Source: JBMNCR01 sp049366695 (lineage in GTDB: Bacteria; Bacillota; Clostridia; Eubacteriales; Alkalibacteraceae). From it: a stretch of DNA of 41,000 bases. Below, in pieces: positions 1-10,254 of the stretch. Made by a program: the position numbers and the translations under genes. The stretch is from NCBI GenBank assembly GCA_049366695.1, contig JBMNCR010000114.1, positions 1 through 41,000 of the forward strand, read 5' to 3'. The notes under the pieces are model-generated. The model did no database searches. It saw only the letters and a list, made by a program, of their open reading frames with translations, and had not been told where the DNA came from. How positions within the stretch are numbered: the first letter of the stretch is position 1; each line of letters begins with the position of its first letter.

Positions 1-5
1 TAAAT

Positions 6-1460
6 ATGAAGATTTGTATCATTGTAGAAGGTTGTTATCCCTATATAATGGGTGGTGTTTCAAGTTGGGTACAGGAACTTACTACTAATACACCTGAAGC
101 TGAATTTTATATTCAAGCACTTATAGTTGATAGAGAACAGAGTGGTAAATTTCTCTATGATTTACCTGATAATGTCGTAGAAGTAAGAGAAATTTATCTT
201 CAGGATATGGATTGGCTGGGGAAAAAAAATAATAGGAAAGTAAGATTATCAAATGAAGAAAAGAGAGTACTTAGAAGTTTAGTTTTTTCAGAAAATGTTC
301 AGTGGGGAGCTTTATTTGAACTTTTCAATAAAAAGACTATTTCCGTAAATGCTCTTTTAATGGGAGAAGACTTTTTTGAAATTATAAGAGAGTATTATAA
401 AACTGTATATAATCGTATTGTTTTTACTGATTTCTTATGGACAATGAGATCAGTATTTATGCCTATGTTTTTAGTATTGAAAAATAAACCAGTAAAAGCT
501 GACTTGTATCACAGTGTTGCCACAGGATATTCAGGTTTATGGGGTAGCATGGCCAAATATATACATAATGCACCTTTATTAATATCGGAACACGGGATAT
601 ATACAAGAGAACGTGAAGAGGAGATTATTAAAGCAGATTGGGTGAAGGGAATTTACAAAGATGTGTGGATACAGCAATTTGGAAAACTATCACAATGTGC
701 TTACGAACACGCTGACAAGGTTATATCTCTTTTTGAATCTGCAAGAAAACTTCAGATAGAAATAGGATGCCCTGAAGAAAAAACTCAAGTAATACCAAAT
801 GGTATTAATGCAAAGCGGTTTGAAAATATTGTTAAAGAAGATAAGAATGATCTTTATATTGACGTAGGTGCAGTACTTCGTGTAACACCAGTAAAGGATG
901 TAAAGACTATGATACATGCCTTCTATTATGCAAAACAAAAGGAACCAAGGCTGCGTTTATGGATTATGGGACCATTAGATGAGCAGAAAGAGTATGCAAA
1001 TGAGTGTATTGAAATTGTGAAATCATTAGGTTTGAAAGATGTTGAATTTACAGGACTTGTTAATGTAGGTGATTATTTAGGAAAAATGGATATTTCTATA
1101 TTGACAAGTATTAGTGAAGGTCAACCTTTATCTATATTAGAGGCTTTTGCTGCTAAGGTTCCATGTGTTGCTACAAATGTGGGGAATTGTCATGGATTAA
1201 TATATGGAGAAAGAGATAAATACGGTGATGCAGGTATTGTAGTACCAATTATGTCAATTTCAAAAATTGCTGATGCTATTGTTAAATTAGCACAGGACAG
1301 TGAACTGCGAAAAGAAATGGGAGAAGCAGGCTATCAAAGGGTAACGAATTGTTATACAAATGATAATTTTTTAGAAAAATATCATAAACTGTATAATGAG
1401 CTTGGTAAAGTAGAAATAAAACTGGAAAATAGAAAGAGGAGAATAAAATGGCTGGCATAG
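6..1460 (+). CDS. pelF: PelF-type GT4 glycosyltransferase
   Basis: PelF is the cytoplasmic glycosyltransferase of Pel polysaccharide synthesis, polymerising UDP-activated amino sugars (known from Pel systems). The 484-residue protein has the GT-B/GT4 layout: N-terminal IVEGCYPYIMGGVSSWV (glycine loop, residues 6-22), the PelF-like segment PLLISEHGIYTRERE near residue 195, and a C-terminal half with VIPNGI and the EX7E-type catalytic stretch SEGQPLSILEAF near residue 370. The ATG at 6 starts at once with the family N terminus. The five bases before it include a TAA that may end an upstream gene. The reading frame overlaps pelG by 13 bases, so the two are translationally coupled. PelA, PelD and PelE homologues would be expected upstream, outside the window. 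Family assignment is strong; the sugar used here is not visible in the sequence. Confidence 0.93.
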   Translation: MKICIIVEGCYPYIMGGVSSWVQELTTNTPEAEFYIQALIVDREQSGKFLYDLPDNVVEVREIYLQDMDWLGKKNNRKVRLSNEEKRVLRSLVFSENVQWGALFELFNKKTISVNALLMGEDFFEIIREYYKTVYNRIVFTDFLWTMRSVFMPMFLVLKNKPVKADLYHSVATGYSGLWGSMAKYIHNAPLLISEHGIYTREREEEIIKADWVKGIYKDVWIQQFGKLSQCAYEHADKVISLFESARKLQIEIGCPEEKTQVIPNGINAKRFENIVKEDKNDLYIDVGAVLRVTPVKDVKTMIHAFYYAKQKEPRLRLWIMGPLDEQKEYANECIEIVKSLGLKDVEFTGLVNVGDYLGKMDISILTSISEGQPLSILEAFAAKVPCVATNVGNCHGLIYGERDKYGDAGIVVPIMSISKIADAIVKLAQDSELRKEMGEAGYQRVTNCYTNDNFLEKYHKLYNELGKVEIKLENRKRRIKWLA

Positions 1461-2893
1461 GGTTTGAATTAAAAAAGATATATAAAAAAAGAAATATTTT
1501 TAATATCATGCGAGGCATAGGATATAGTTCAATTGTAACAGTAGGACCTACACTAATAACGATAGGAACTATTTTATTTATGTATAAGTTTTTGCAAATT
1601 GTTAACGTTCCTTATGCTGATAGGGAATTGTTGTCGTCCACAATATTATATGTTTTTATTTTTTCTTTGATTGTAACTACACCATTTAATACTGTATGGT
1701 CTAGGTATATTGCTGATAAGCTATATCAAAGGAAGATAGAAGATATTTTGCCATCATACTATATGGGATTGTTTCTTGTAGTTGCTTTTTTGGCCATACT
1801 GGCAGTACCTTTTTTCATCAGGTTATTTCTTGTAAGTAACTTGGGAGCTTTCTTTGTTTTTTCTTCTTATTGTTTTCTGATGGCTTTAGGGATTGTATTC
1901 TATTCCATGACATTTTTAACAGCTACTAAAGATTATAAAATTATAACAATAAACTTTGTAATAGGTATGCTTATTTCAGTAGTATTAGGATTTGTATTTG
2001 TCAAAGTATTTGCAATTGATATCATAAAAAGTATTTTGTATGCATTGACTATTGGTTTTTTCTATATTGCGTCAGGTCAATTTGGTTATATTAAAAAATA
2101 TTTTTACGAAAATAGCGGAAATTATAAGGAAAGCTTTCTATATTTATTTCAATTCAAGAGATTATTTTTTTCTGGATTGTTTTATATATTAGGATTATAT
2201 TGTCATAATTTTGTATTTTGGACAACACATCTTCAAATTATCGTTGAAAACAGCTATATTTCCGCACCTACATATGATATGGCTACTTATTTAGCAATGC
2301 TTTCTAATATTTCTACCATGATAATTTTTATAGTTATCGTAGAGACGAATTTTCATGATAGGTATCAAATTTATTCAGAGGCTGTAATACGTTCTACATT
2401 AAGGGATATAGAAAAAGCAAAAAATGATATGTTTCGTTTGTTGATACAACAAATATCTTATGTAGTGCAAGTTCAGTCAATTATTACTTGTATACTTTTT
2501 TTACTCGTCGTTATTTTTCTTCCCTCTCTTGGATTCTCTGGAATTATTATGAAAATATATCCGGCATTGACTGCTGCATATTTAGTCATATTTATTATGT
2601 ATTGCAATATGATATTTTTGTATTATTTTAATGATATGACAGGAGCTTTTTTTACTTCTTTTTTATTCTTTATAGGAGTTTTGTTGGGAAGTATTATTGC
2701 TAGTAAATTTGATGTACGATTTTATGGAATGGGAGCATTTTTTGGTGCATTAGTAGGATGGACTTTTAGTTTCTTTAGGATTCATTATTTAGAGAAACAT
2801 TTTGATGCACATATCTTTAGGAAAGGGAACTTGATCCTTACAAAAAAAGAAAAAATGCCATCACAAGTTGTCTATGAGAATAAAAAAAATTAG
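1448..2893 (+). CDS. pelG: PelG inner-membrane exopolysaccharide protein
   Basis: PelG is a polytopic inner-membrane protein of the MOP-flippase type that works with PelD/PelE in Pel polymerisation and export. This 481-residue product starts with the family signature MAGIGFELKKIYKK followed by RGIGYSSIVTVGPTL, and has about twelve hydrophobic segments spread over its length, ending in a short basic tail. The start at 1448 is preceded by GAGGAGAAT inside the end of pelF, so the overlapping start is well supported. Its length fits PelG (about 450-480 residues). The pelF-pelG order is that of known pel operons. High confidence in family; the polymer made by this organism is unproven. Confidence 0.93.
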   Translation: MAGIGFELKKIYKKRNIFNIMRGIGYSSIVTVGPTLITIGTILFMYKFLQIVNVPYADRELLSSTILYVFIFSLIVTTPFNTVWSRYIADKLYQRKIEDILPSYYMGLFLVVAFLAILAVPFFIRLFLVSNLGAFFVFSSYCFLMALGIVFYSMTFLTATKDYKIITINFVIGMLISVVLGFVFVKVFAIDIIKSILYALTIGFFYIASGQFGYIKKYFYENSGNYKESFLYLFQFKRLFFSGLFYILGLYCHNFVFWTTHLQIIVENSYISAPTYDMATYLAMLSNISTMIIFIVIVETNFHDRYQIYSEAVIRSTLRDIEKAKNDMFRLLIQQISYVVQVQSIITCILFLLVVIFLPSLGFSGIIMKIYPALTAAYLVIFIMYCNMIFLYYFNDMTGAFFTSFLFFIGVLLGSIIASKFDVRFYGMGAFFGALVGWTFSFFRIHYLEKHFDAHIFRKGNLILTKKEKMPSQVVYENKKN

Positions 2894-2917
2894 AAATATT
2901 ATATTTTAGGTGATATT

Positions 2918-4003
2918 ATGGAAGAAAAAGACTTATTGTTAAGCGTTATAGTGCCGATTTTTAAAGTAGAAGAGTATATAGAACAATGTATTGATTCTTT
3001 ATTAAAACAAACATATGAATTTATGGAAATAATTTTAGTAGATGATGGTTCTCCAGATAAATGCGGTGTTATTTGTGATGAATATGCTAAGAAAGATAAA
3101 AGAATTCGTGTTTTACACAAAGAAAATGGAGGAGTTCATGATGCTGAAAACTATGGATTTCAATATGCAACAGGTGATTATATAGCATATGTAGATGGAG
3201 ATGATTATTTAAATAATGAAGATAGCTTTCAAATTTTGATGAAAGAAGCAAAAGAAACAAAAGCAGATATTATCGTCGGTAATTATCATAAAGATATTGC
3301 TGGAGAATTAGTTTCCACTAATCCCCATGGATTTGATGAACATACTGATACTTCAACTGTGGATTTTCGTTTTAAAGGTATGTATTCTATTGGTCATTTA
3401 GCTTATTATTGGGGGAAAGTATATAAAAAATCTTTTTTAGTAAAGCATCATCTTAAAATGAAGCCTTTTGTATATTCGCAAGATAAGTTGTTTAATGTGG
3501 AATGTTATGTTAATCAACCCAAATATAGTTTTGTACAAGAATCAGTTTATGTGTACCGCTCAAATATAGCATCTATATCTCATCAATATAAAAAAGATTT
3601 TACTAAAATATGGCTGGATATTTCTGAAGAAATGTACGGAAATATGCAAAATATTGAAAATGGAGAACGATATATGGATATTGTTGCGTTCAATCTTTTT
3701 TTTGCATTATTTTTTAGTAGTAAACAAGAATATATACATTCAGATAAAAATACCAAAGCTGTAATATCAGAATTAAAAAAATTTGCAGCTAATGATTTAA
3801 CTAAAACATTTATGAAAGATATGGCTCGTGGCAAATATATTCATTCAATTGCATCATTGATGTGGAAAGTTATGATGTGGTTTTTTTCATTCGGTTTTAG
3901 CATAAAATTGTATGGAATATTATCACTTATTATTAAGATCGTTATTAATTTAGATATAGATAGTATGTTATCTAGTACGGGTAAATATCGTAAAAGGATT
4001 TGA
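2918..4003 (+). CDS. GT2 family glycosyltransferase
   Basis: A 361-residue GT-A fold (GT2) enzyme that should transfer a sugar from a nucleotide donor to a lipid-linked or polymer acceptor at the inner face of the membrane. It has LLSVIVPIFKVEEYIEQC at the N terminus, the nucleotide-binding DDGSPDKCG near residue 42 and the metal-binding YVDGDDYL near residue 91. The usual ARN triad after GGV is altered to GGVHDAENYG, which is slightly atypical. A hydrophobic stretch near residues 310-345 could anchor it to the membrane. A TAGGTGAT ribosome site lies about 7 bases before the ATG. It sits 24 bases after pelG, most likely in the same transcript. Donor and acceptor cannot be told from sequence. 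Confidence 0.88.
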   Translation: MEEKDLLLSVIVPIFKVEEYIEQCIDSLLKQTYEFMEIILVDDGSPDKCGVICDEYAKKDKRIRVLHKENGGVHDAENYGFQYATGDYIAYVDGDDYLNNEDSFQILMKEAKETKADIIVGNYHKDIAGELVSTNPHGFDEHTDTSTVDFRFKGMYSIGHLAYYWGKVYKKSFLVKHHLKMKPFVYSQDKLFNVECYVNQPKYSFVQESVYVYRSNIASISHQYKKDFTKIWLDISEEMYGNMQNIENGERYMDIVAFNLFFALFFSSKQEYIHSDKNTKAVISELKKFAANDLTKTFMKDMARGKYIHSIASLMWKVMMWFFSFGFSIKLYGILSLIIKIVINLDIDSMLSSTGKYRKRI

Positions 4004-4045
4004 GTATAAAAATTAGTATCTAAAAAATAAGGGGTTAATATTTTA

Positions 4046-5578
4046 ATGAGACTGTTTAATTCATTAAGGAATACATTTTGGAATTTTATAGGACAAATTA
4101 TCTTAATTTTTGCTGGATTATTCATGAAGAGAGTTCTATTACAAACCGTTGGTATAGAGAACATTGGATTGAACTATCTTTTCAACGATATTGTAATTTT
4201 AATTTCTATAGCCGAACTAGGGCTAAGTGGTATCATCGCTTATCGTTTATACGATCCTCTTGCTACAGGTAATGAAATCAAAGTAAAACAAATAATGGAT
4301 TTTTTTAGAAAGGTTTATGCCTTTATCGGATTGATAGTGATTATGCTTGGCTTTGGACTCATACCTTTTTTGGGTTATCTAGTTGGGGAAACAACTTTGC
4401 CTTACAATTATATTATTATTGTGTTTGTACTGTTTTTGATTCGTAGTGTGGAAGGTTACTTTTTTTCTTATAAGCAAATATTAATTTTTGCTGATCAGAA
4501 AGGTTTTATTATTACTGTTGTTGATATTTTTACTTCTATTATCTACACAATAATATCAATTATTGTTTTACTTTATACTAAAAACTTTATATATGTGATT
4601 GTTTTTGAAATTATTAAAAAAATCATTAATGATATAATTATAATAGGTATTGTTAATAAACAATATCCATTCATAACTAAGAAAGATATCAAGGCACTAG
4701 AGAAGTTAGAGATTAAGATGATTATTATTGATATCAAAAATGCATTTATTAGTAGGATGTCTAAAGTTGTTGTACGTGCAACAGATAATATTGTGATTTC
4801 TATATTTCTTGGTATTTCTACAACAGGAATATTTGCTAATTATGCATTATTATTTGATACTATTGTAAATTTGTTGTACCAATTAATAACTTCTATTCAA
4901 GCAAGTGTGGGAAACCTTTTGGTAGAAGAGAAGAGAGAAGTCATTTATTCAGTACTAAGAAAGACCACATTTATATCTTTTTTTATGGTTTCCATTTGTG
5001 GTTGCTGTTTATTACAATTGTCTACTCCATTCGTAGCGTTATGGTTTGGTAGCAAGTATACTTTGGCTGAGAATATAGTATGGATTTCTGTTTTTAATAT
5101 TTTTTTACACGGTACTCAGTTGGCAATAGCTCAATTTGCTGATGCTGGAGGTTTGTTCGAGCAGAACAAAAAAATAGATACAATGGGGTGTATTATTAAT
5201 CTTATTCTGTCTATCATTGGTGTTGCATTATATGGGATTGTGGGTGTTTTGATTGCAACTTTTATAGCAATTGCATTAGAATTATATTTAAGGATTCGGT
5301 TAGTTTTTATGGAAATTTTGAATATAGATTATTCTAGATATATAAAGCAGATTTTATTATATTTTATGTTCTTTACCATTGAAGTTGTGGCAGTATGGGT
5401 AATTGGAAAGAGTATTTATATACAGAATCCTATCTTAGAATTCGTGATATACGGGTTTATTGCTGCGATTGTACCATTAATAATTAATATTATAGTGTTT
5501 CGTTCTTCAGAAGATTTTATTTATATGATAGACATAATAAAAATGTTTTTTAATAAAATTAAAAATATTAAAAATTGA
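4046..5578 (+). CDS. Wzx-like polysaccharide flippase (MOP superfamily)
   Basis: A 510-residue polytopic membrane protein with about 12-14 hydrophobic helices. It starts RLFNSLRNTFWNFIGQ and carries GLSGIIAYRLYDPLA, both typical of the Wzx/RfbX O-antigen or capsule repeat-unit flippases. The expected role is moving undecaprenyl-linked oligosaccharide across the membrane. AAGGGG at 4028-4033 is the likely ribosome site, with a rather long spacer to the ATG. It is the second MOP-superfamily protein in the locus after PelG, which hints that two polymer systems, or one hybrid system, are encoded here. No frameshift or truncation is seen. Confidence 0.85.
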   Translation: MRLFNSLRNTFWNFIGQIILIFAGLFMKRVLLQTVGIENIGLNYLFNDIVILISIAELGLSGIIAYRLYDPLATGNEIKVKQIMDFFRKVYAFIGLIVIMLGFGLIPFLGYLVGETTLPYNYIIIVFVLFLIRSVEGYFFSYKQILIFADQKGFIITVVDIFTSIIYTIISIIVLLYTKNFIYVIVFEIIKKIINDIIIIGIVNKQYPFITKKDIKALEKLEIKMIIIDIKNAFISRMSKVVVRATDNIVISIFLGISTTGIFANYALLFDTIVNLLYQLITSIQASVGNLLVEEKREVIYSVLRKTTFISFFMVSICGCCLLQLSTPFVALWFGSKYTLAENIVWISVFNIFLHGTQLAIAQFADAGGLFEQNKKIDTMGCIINLILSIIGVALYGIVGVLIATFIAIALELYLRIRLVFMEILNIDYSRYIKQILLYFMFFTIEVVAVWVIGKSIYIQNPILEFVIYGFIAAIVPLIINIIVFRSSEDFIYMIDIIKMFFNKIKNIKN

Positions 5579-5598
5579 AAAAATAAAAGGAGATTATC

Positions 5599-7992
5599 GT
5601 GGGAGAAATAATATTAAGTTTAGATATATGGGATACGGTATTACGCAGAAGATGCCATCCAGATGAAAGTAAATTCGGATTATCTAAATATGTGATATTA
5701 AAATACTATTATTTATTGAAAGAGGAATATAAAAATGTTTTACCCTATGTACTTGTCAAGTTAAGAATGGATTGTGAGCATATTTTAGCAGATGATAATA
5801 TGAAAAAAGATCTTGATGATGAGTATGTAATTAATGATGTACTATATATGTGGATAGATCAAATAATGGTCAACATACCTAATATGATTAAGGATAAATT
5901 AGTAGATGAGTTTATTGAATATGAATTGAAACACGAGATTTACATTTCATATCTAGATCCAAGCATATGTAATAATATTAGCCAAAAACAATACGATAAA
6001 TTGATTTATATTTCAGATTTTTATATGAGAAAAATTTATATGGATAAACTTATTGAAAGATATAGTGATGACCTAAGATTTGATGATGGTTTTGTATCTT
6101 GCGATTATTACTTGAACAAAAAATCAGGTAGATTATTTAACTTAATAAAAGAATTGAATGGAGTGCCTTCATATAATCATACTCATATAGGAGATAACAT
6201 TAAAAGTGATATAAAGTGTCCCCGCAAATTAGGCATAAATGCCATAAGATATCTTCCTTTAAAAGAGCATGTTATTAGAAATATACATAGAATAAATTAC
6301 TATTTAAGATGTAGGTTGAATTTTCATTCAACTGGGAATATTTTTGGATACATATGGGCAGTAAAAAAACAATTGAGGGGTTTAAAGTCTGAAGATACTT
6401 ATAAAAATCTTGGAATAGACAATTCTTTTTATTTTATTACTTATATTATGGCAAATATTGAAACTGCTATCAAGGAACAAGTTCAAGAGATATATTATTT
6501 TACTAGAGAAGGAGAATTTTTTAAAAAAATTCATGAGGCTATAGAAAAAGCAGATGTATTTGGTTTTCCAATACCAAAAGCTAAGCTTTTAGAAGTAAGC
6601 CGTATGGCAACATATGCACCATCTATAAAGGAAATATCCATTGATGGAATGATGCGCTTATGGTCTCAATATCCTAACCAATCTATAGATGCTTACTTTA
6701 AATCATTAAATCTTAGCATTGAATGTTATATGCCATATTTAACTAAATTTGGGTTAGAGAATATTGCAATACCATTGGAGAAAATATTTGCTCAAGAAGC
6801 TGTAATCAACTTATTTAAAGATGAAGATTTTGTAAAAAAACTTGAGGAAGACATAGAAAAAAAACGATGTTTATTATTAAAGTATCTAAAACAAAAAGGT
6901 ATCCATCAAAATAAAGAAAAAATTTTTATTGTGGATATTGGTTGGAGAGGATCTATTCAGGACAATATAGCATTACTTTTTCCTAATATGGAAGTGGTAG
7001 GATACTATATGGGCTTATTTCGAACATCTCATGAAAAAATACCGAATACTAGAAAGATTGCTTTTGTATCAAGTGATGAACAGAAAAATTATTTATGGTA
7101 CCTTAGACACCCATACCCTATAGAGATGTATTCAAATTCAAGAAACGGAAGTGTGGTAGGATATATAGAGATGGAAGATGGTGGAGTGAAAGCCATTAGA
7201 AACAATTATTCTTCAGAGGATATTATTTATGACAATTATGTAGATGAATTTCAGCAAGGAATACTTTTAACCGTACCTGCTTATGGACAAATGATTAGAA
7301 CCTATTCATTTTCAAGTAATGAGTTAAGAGATAATGCTATTAGAAGTTTAAAAAAATTTATAATTAAACCAAGTAATACATTAATAAAACCGTATTTTGA
7401 ATTAGTGAATAATAGTATTTTTGGTATTGGAAAAATGGAAGATTTGTCATTAAAATTTAGTTTAATGATATTATTAAAAGCTTTTATTTCACCTAAAGGA
7501 TTTAGGACTCTGATAAATAGTATTGAGGATTCTCATTGGCCCCATGGATTATTTATGAAGTATCATCTGACATTTTTTAATTGGTATTATAGTAGATTTG
7601 CAGGGCGAATGTATCTTCACTATAATTGTATAGAACCATTAGGATACAATAAGAAAGTTAAAATTTCTTTGAAATCGTATGAAGAAATGGATTTAAGGAT
7701 TAAGTATAAAAGGGATGTACTTATAAGTAATTCAGTTTGTCGTTATATTCGTGGATATATATATTTACCAAAAAACTTAAGCTATAATTATGAGATATTT
7801 ATCAAAATAATGAATAATAGAAGAACATTATTCTTTAATACTACTAGAATAATAAAATATAAAAGTAGTAAAAAAGATCAAATTTCTTTTGAAGTAAAAA
7901 TACCGTGGCGTAATAGAAATATCGAAAGAATGAAACAAGAAGTTATTGTGGTAGATCATGAAAAAAGTGCATACATGACATTTGAGATATAA
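5599..7992 (+). CDS. Large HAD-superfamily protein with GWRGS domain (COG5610-like)
   Basis: A 797-residue cytoplasmic protein starting with GTG at 5599, with AAAGGAGAT about 5 bases upstream. The N terminus LSLDIWDTVLRRR matches the HAD motif I of COG5610-type predicted hydrolases (D-x-W/F-D-T), and HIGDNIKSDIKCPRKLG near residue 197 is a HAD motif IV region, so residues 1-225 form a HAD-like domain. A second part contains IFIVDIGWRGSIQDNI near residue 447, a motif recurrent in such proteins from surface-polysaccharide loci. The C-terminal 130 residues look like a separate beta-rich domain. Substrate is unknown. It could process a phosphorylated sugar or polymer intermediate; that is inference from neighbours. 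It lies 20 bases after the flippase gene, probably in one operon. Confidence 0.75.
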   Translation: MGEIILSLDIWDTVLRRRCHPDESKFGLSKYVILKYYYLLKEEYKNVLPYVLVKLRMDCEHILADDNMKKDLDDEYVINDVLYMWIDQIMVNIPNMIKDKLVDEFIEYELKHEIYISYLDPSICNNISQKQYDKLIYISDFYMRKIYMDKLIERYSDDLRFDDGFVSCDYYLNKKSGRLFNLIKELNGVPSYNHTHIGDNIKSDIKCPRKLGINAIRYLPLKEHVIRNIHRINYYLRCRLNFHSTGNIFGYIWAVKKQLRGLKSEDTYKNLGIDNSFYFITYIMANIETAIKEQVQEIYYFTREGEFFKKIHEAIEKADVFGFPIPKAKLLEVSRMATYAPSIKEISIDGMMRLWSQYPNQSIDAYFKSLNLSIECYMPYLTKFGLENIAIPLEKIFAQEAVINLFKDEDFVKKLEEDIEKKRCLLLKYLKQKGIHQNKEKIFIVDIGWRGSIQDNIALLFPNMEVVGYYMGLFRTSHEKIPNTRKIAFVSSDEQKNYLWYLRHPYPIEMYSNSRNGSVVGYIEMEDGGVKAIRNNYSSEDIIYDNYVDEFQQGILLTVPAYGQMIRTYSFSSNELRDNAIRSLKKFIIKPSNTLIKPYFELVNNSIFGIGKMEDLSLKFSLMILLKAFISPKGFRTLINSIEDSHWPHGLFMKYHLTFFNWYYSRFAGRMYLHYNCIEPLGYNKKVKISLKSYEEMDLRIKYKRDVLISNSVCRYIRGYIYLPKNLSYNYEIFIKIMNNRRTLFFNTTRIIKYKSSKKDQISFEVKIPWRNRNIERMKQEVIVVDHEKSAYMTFEI

Positions 7993-8051
7993 CTGATAAT
8001 AATGACTGTTTAATCGTTTACATAAAAATAAAAATGAATAGAGGTGTTATT

Positions 8052-8729
8052 TTGAACTATTTTGAAATATTTAAACAGCTTTCAATTATTAAAACTCTGT
8101 GGTTTAACTTATATTATTTCGGTTTGGGGACACTGATTAAAAATGGTCCGTATTGTTTTATAGCGAAAAACGTGAAAATTTCTTGTATGAAGGGTCAGGT
8201 TATTGTTCGTAATCCAAAAAAACATAGAATTCGTTTAGGGTTTGCTTTTGATATCTCTTATTTTGATAGGCGTTATGAAAGATTCATTTGGCATAATACT
8301 GGAACTATTGTATTTAATGGGCATGGACAAATATACCTTGGTTGTAGAATTGAAAATTTGGGTTATTTGGAATTTGGTGAAAATATTGAATGTACTGCAT
8401 CAACAACATTCATATGCCATAAAAAAATTGTTATTGGAGATAATTGTGGCATCTCATGGAAAGTTTTAGTGATGGATACTGATTATCATTCTATTACCGA
8501 TGAAAATGGTACTGTAATAAATAAGAATGATGCAATTATTATTAATGATGAAGTATGGATTAGTTGTAATGTTATTATATTAAAAGGGACAGAAATAAAT
8601 TCACAGTCTATAGTGGCAGCAGGATCAATTCTTAGCGGCAAAAAATTTACAGAGCAAAATATCATTATTGGTGGTACAGGTAAAATATTAAAGAGAAATA
8701 TTTTTTGGAATCCTGAAGGACCTAATTAA
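8052..8729 (+). CDS. Hexapeptide-repeat (LbH) acyltransferase
   Basis: A left-handed beta-helix acetyltransferase-like protein, probably O-acetylating or otherwise acylating a sugar of the polysaccharide. Hexapeptide-type turns run through residues 80-210, with the family segment KIVIGDNCGISW, MDTDYHSI (catalytic His region) and NDEVWISCNVIILKGTEI. The frame is open from an ATG at 8034, but no ribosome site precedes that codon. A TTG at 8052 has GAGGTG 5 bases before it and gives a 225-residue protein starting MNYFEIFKQL, so I prefer TTG. The gene follows the HAD gene by about 60 bases. Acceptor and donor are unknown. Confidence 0.82.
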   Translation: MNYFEIFKQLSIIKTLWFNLYYFGLGTLIKNGPYCFIAKNVKISCMKGQVIVRNPKKHRIRLGFAFDISYFDRRYERFIWHNTGTIVFNGHGQIYLGCRIENLGYLEFGENIECTASTTFICHKKIVIGDNCGISWKVLVMDTDYHSITDENGTVINKNDAIIINDEVWISCNVIILKGTEINSQSIVAAGSILSGKKFTEQNIIIGGTGKILKRNIFWNPEGPN

Positions 8730-8770
8730 AATATGCTAAATGACAGAAATGCTTGTAGAGGAGGTATGGT

Positions 8771-10219
8771 ATGAAGAAAATCATAATAATATGTTTGATT
8801 TTAATTACTGTGATATTAGGACTAACATGCATGAAGTTTTTATGGGGAACTTTACGTCAAGTGTCATTAGATTTAGATTATAGTGAATCCACAAATACTA
8901 TTATTAACCCTGAAAGAGGCTGGTATTTGATACATACTTATATGGTGAATAATGATTCAGATGCTGGAAAGACTTCATACAATAATTTCAAAGATGCGTA
9001 TAATTCGGGAGATTCTTTAGTATTACTAATGTTTAACTTGCAGAAATATCGTAATGGAGATATAACCAATGAAGGATTGACATATATCAACAATGTACTT
9101 CAAAGTGTGAGAAGTGCAGGTTCAAAAGCAATTCTGCGATTTGTATATGATTGGGATGGAAATGGAATAGAAAGTGAGCCAGATGATATTAGTATTATTA
9201 TGAATCATATGGAGCAATTAAAGACGTCCTTTAATACATATGAAGATATTATATATTTAGTACAGGGGATTTTTGTTGGAAGCTATGGAGAAATGCATTC
9301 ATCCAGGTATTTGGATGAAGACAGTGTAGCAAAATTAATGAATAAGTTATTAGAATGCACTTCTGAAGATACAAAACTATCAGTGAGAACACCTGCATAT
9401 TGGAGGTTGTTATGTAGTAGAGAAGATCCAATAAGTAGTTTAACTGAGTTACCGGGAGCTAGAATTGGTTTATATAATGATGGTTTATGTAGTTCAGACT
9501 CTGATCTTGGAACTTATTGGGATGGTACAGGGGGAGAGAATCGGAACTATGCTAGTAGCTGGTTACGCTTAGAGGAACTTAACTTTCAATCAGAATTATG
9601 TGAATTTGTCCCTAATGGAGGGGAGATTGCTATAGAAAGTGAATATAATGATTTGGAGAATATTGAAAAAGAATTTCCATTACTACATATTTCATATTTG
9701 AATAGAGACTATAATAGGGATGTATTAGAAAAATGGAAAATATCAACCTATTCATCGGAGATTGATGGAGATCCTTATGATGGAGTTAACGGTTATAAAT
9801 ATGTGCAAGATCATCTTGGATATCGTTTTGTATTAAGAGATGTATCCATTAGCAAACGAATCTTTTTAAATATGCCTTCAACTCTTGAAATACAAATAGA
9901 AAATACAGGTTTTGCAAATATGTACTATCCAAAGAATATTTCAGTATTATTTAAAGGAATAAGTTCAGGAAATGAAATTACTATACCCATAGATGCCGAT
10001 ATAAGAACATGGCAATCCGGAAATATTACTAAACTTAGCATTTCAATTCCAACTAAGGAACTAAAAGATAGTACATATGAGATATATCTAAAAATAGCCG
10101 ACGTGAACGAAGATGTGATACAACTAGCTAATTCTAATATTTATAATGACGTGCTTGAAGCAAATTTTGTTGGTGAAATCCAGATACAAAGTTTTTCATT
10201 TAAAAACATTTGGAAATAA
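8771..10219 (+). CDS. DUF4874/DUF4832 extracytoplasmic protein
   Basis: A 482-residue protein with an N-terminal hydrophobic segment (residues 4-25) acting as signal or anchor, and no convincing lipobox. The NPERGWYLIHTY motif near residue 47 marks DUF4874. The following region, through HLGYRFVLRDVSI near residue 355, matches the DUF4832 style, and the C terminus is beta-sandwich-like. These families occur in bacterial surface-polymer loci and are thought to have a glycosidase-like barrel, but no enzymatic role is established. The position among glycosyltransferases and the export signal suggest an outside role in trimming, modifying or binding the polymer (inference). A strong AGAGGAGG lies just before the ATG. 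Confidence 0.78.
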   Translation: MKKIIIICLILITVILGLTCMKFLWGTLRQVSLDLDYSESTNTIINPERGWYLIHTYMVNNDSDAGKTSYNNFKDAYNSGDSLVLLMFNLQKYRNGDITNEGLTYINNVLQSVRSAGSKAILRFVYDWDGNGIESEPDDISIIMNHMEQLKTSFNTYEDIIYLVQGIFVGSYGEMHSSRYLDEDSVAKLMNKLLECTSEDTKLSVRTPAYWRLLCSREDPISSLTELPGARIGLYNDGLCSSDSDLGTYWDGTGGENRNYASSWLRLEELNFQSELCEFVPNGGEIAIESEYNDLENIEKEFPLLHISYLNRDYNRDVLEKWKISTYSSEIDGDPYDGVNGYKYVQDHLGYRFVLRDVSISKRIFLNMPSTLEIQIENTGFANMYYPKNISVLFKGISSGNEITIPIDADIRTWQSGNITKLSISIPTKELKDSTYEIYLKIADVNEDVIQLANSNIYNDVLEANFVGEIQIQSFSFKNIWK

Positions 10220-10254
10220 GATACTGTAGTAAAGAATAGGTGGTAAGTATTAAA

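Noticed and set aside
8771..8850. DUF4874/DUF4832 protein as a lipoprotein
   Set aside because: The Cys after GLT does not have a small residue at -1 and the context is a long hydrophobic anchor, so an SPII site is not supported.
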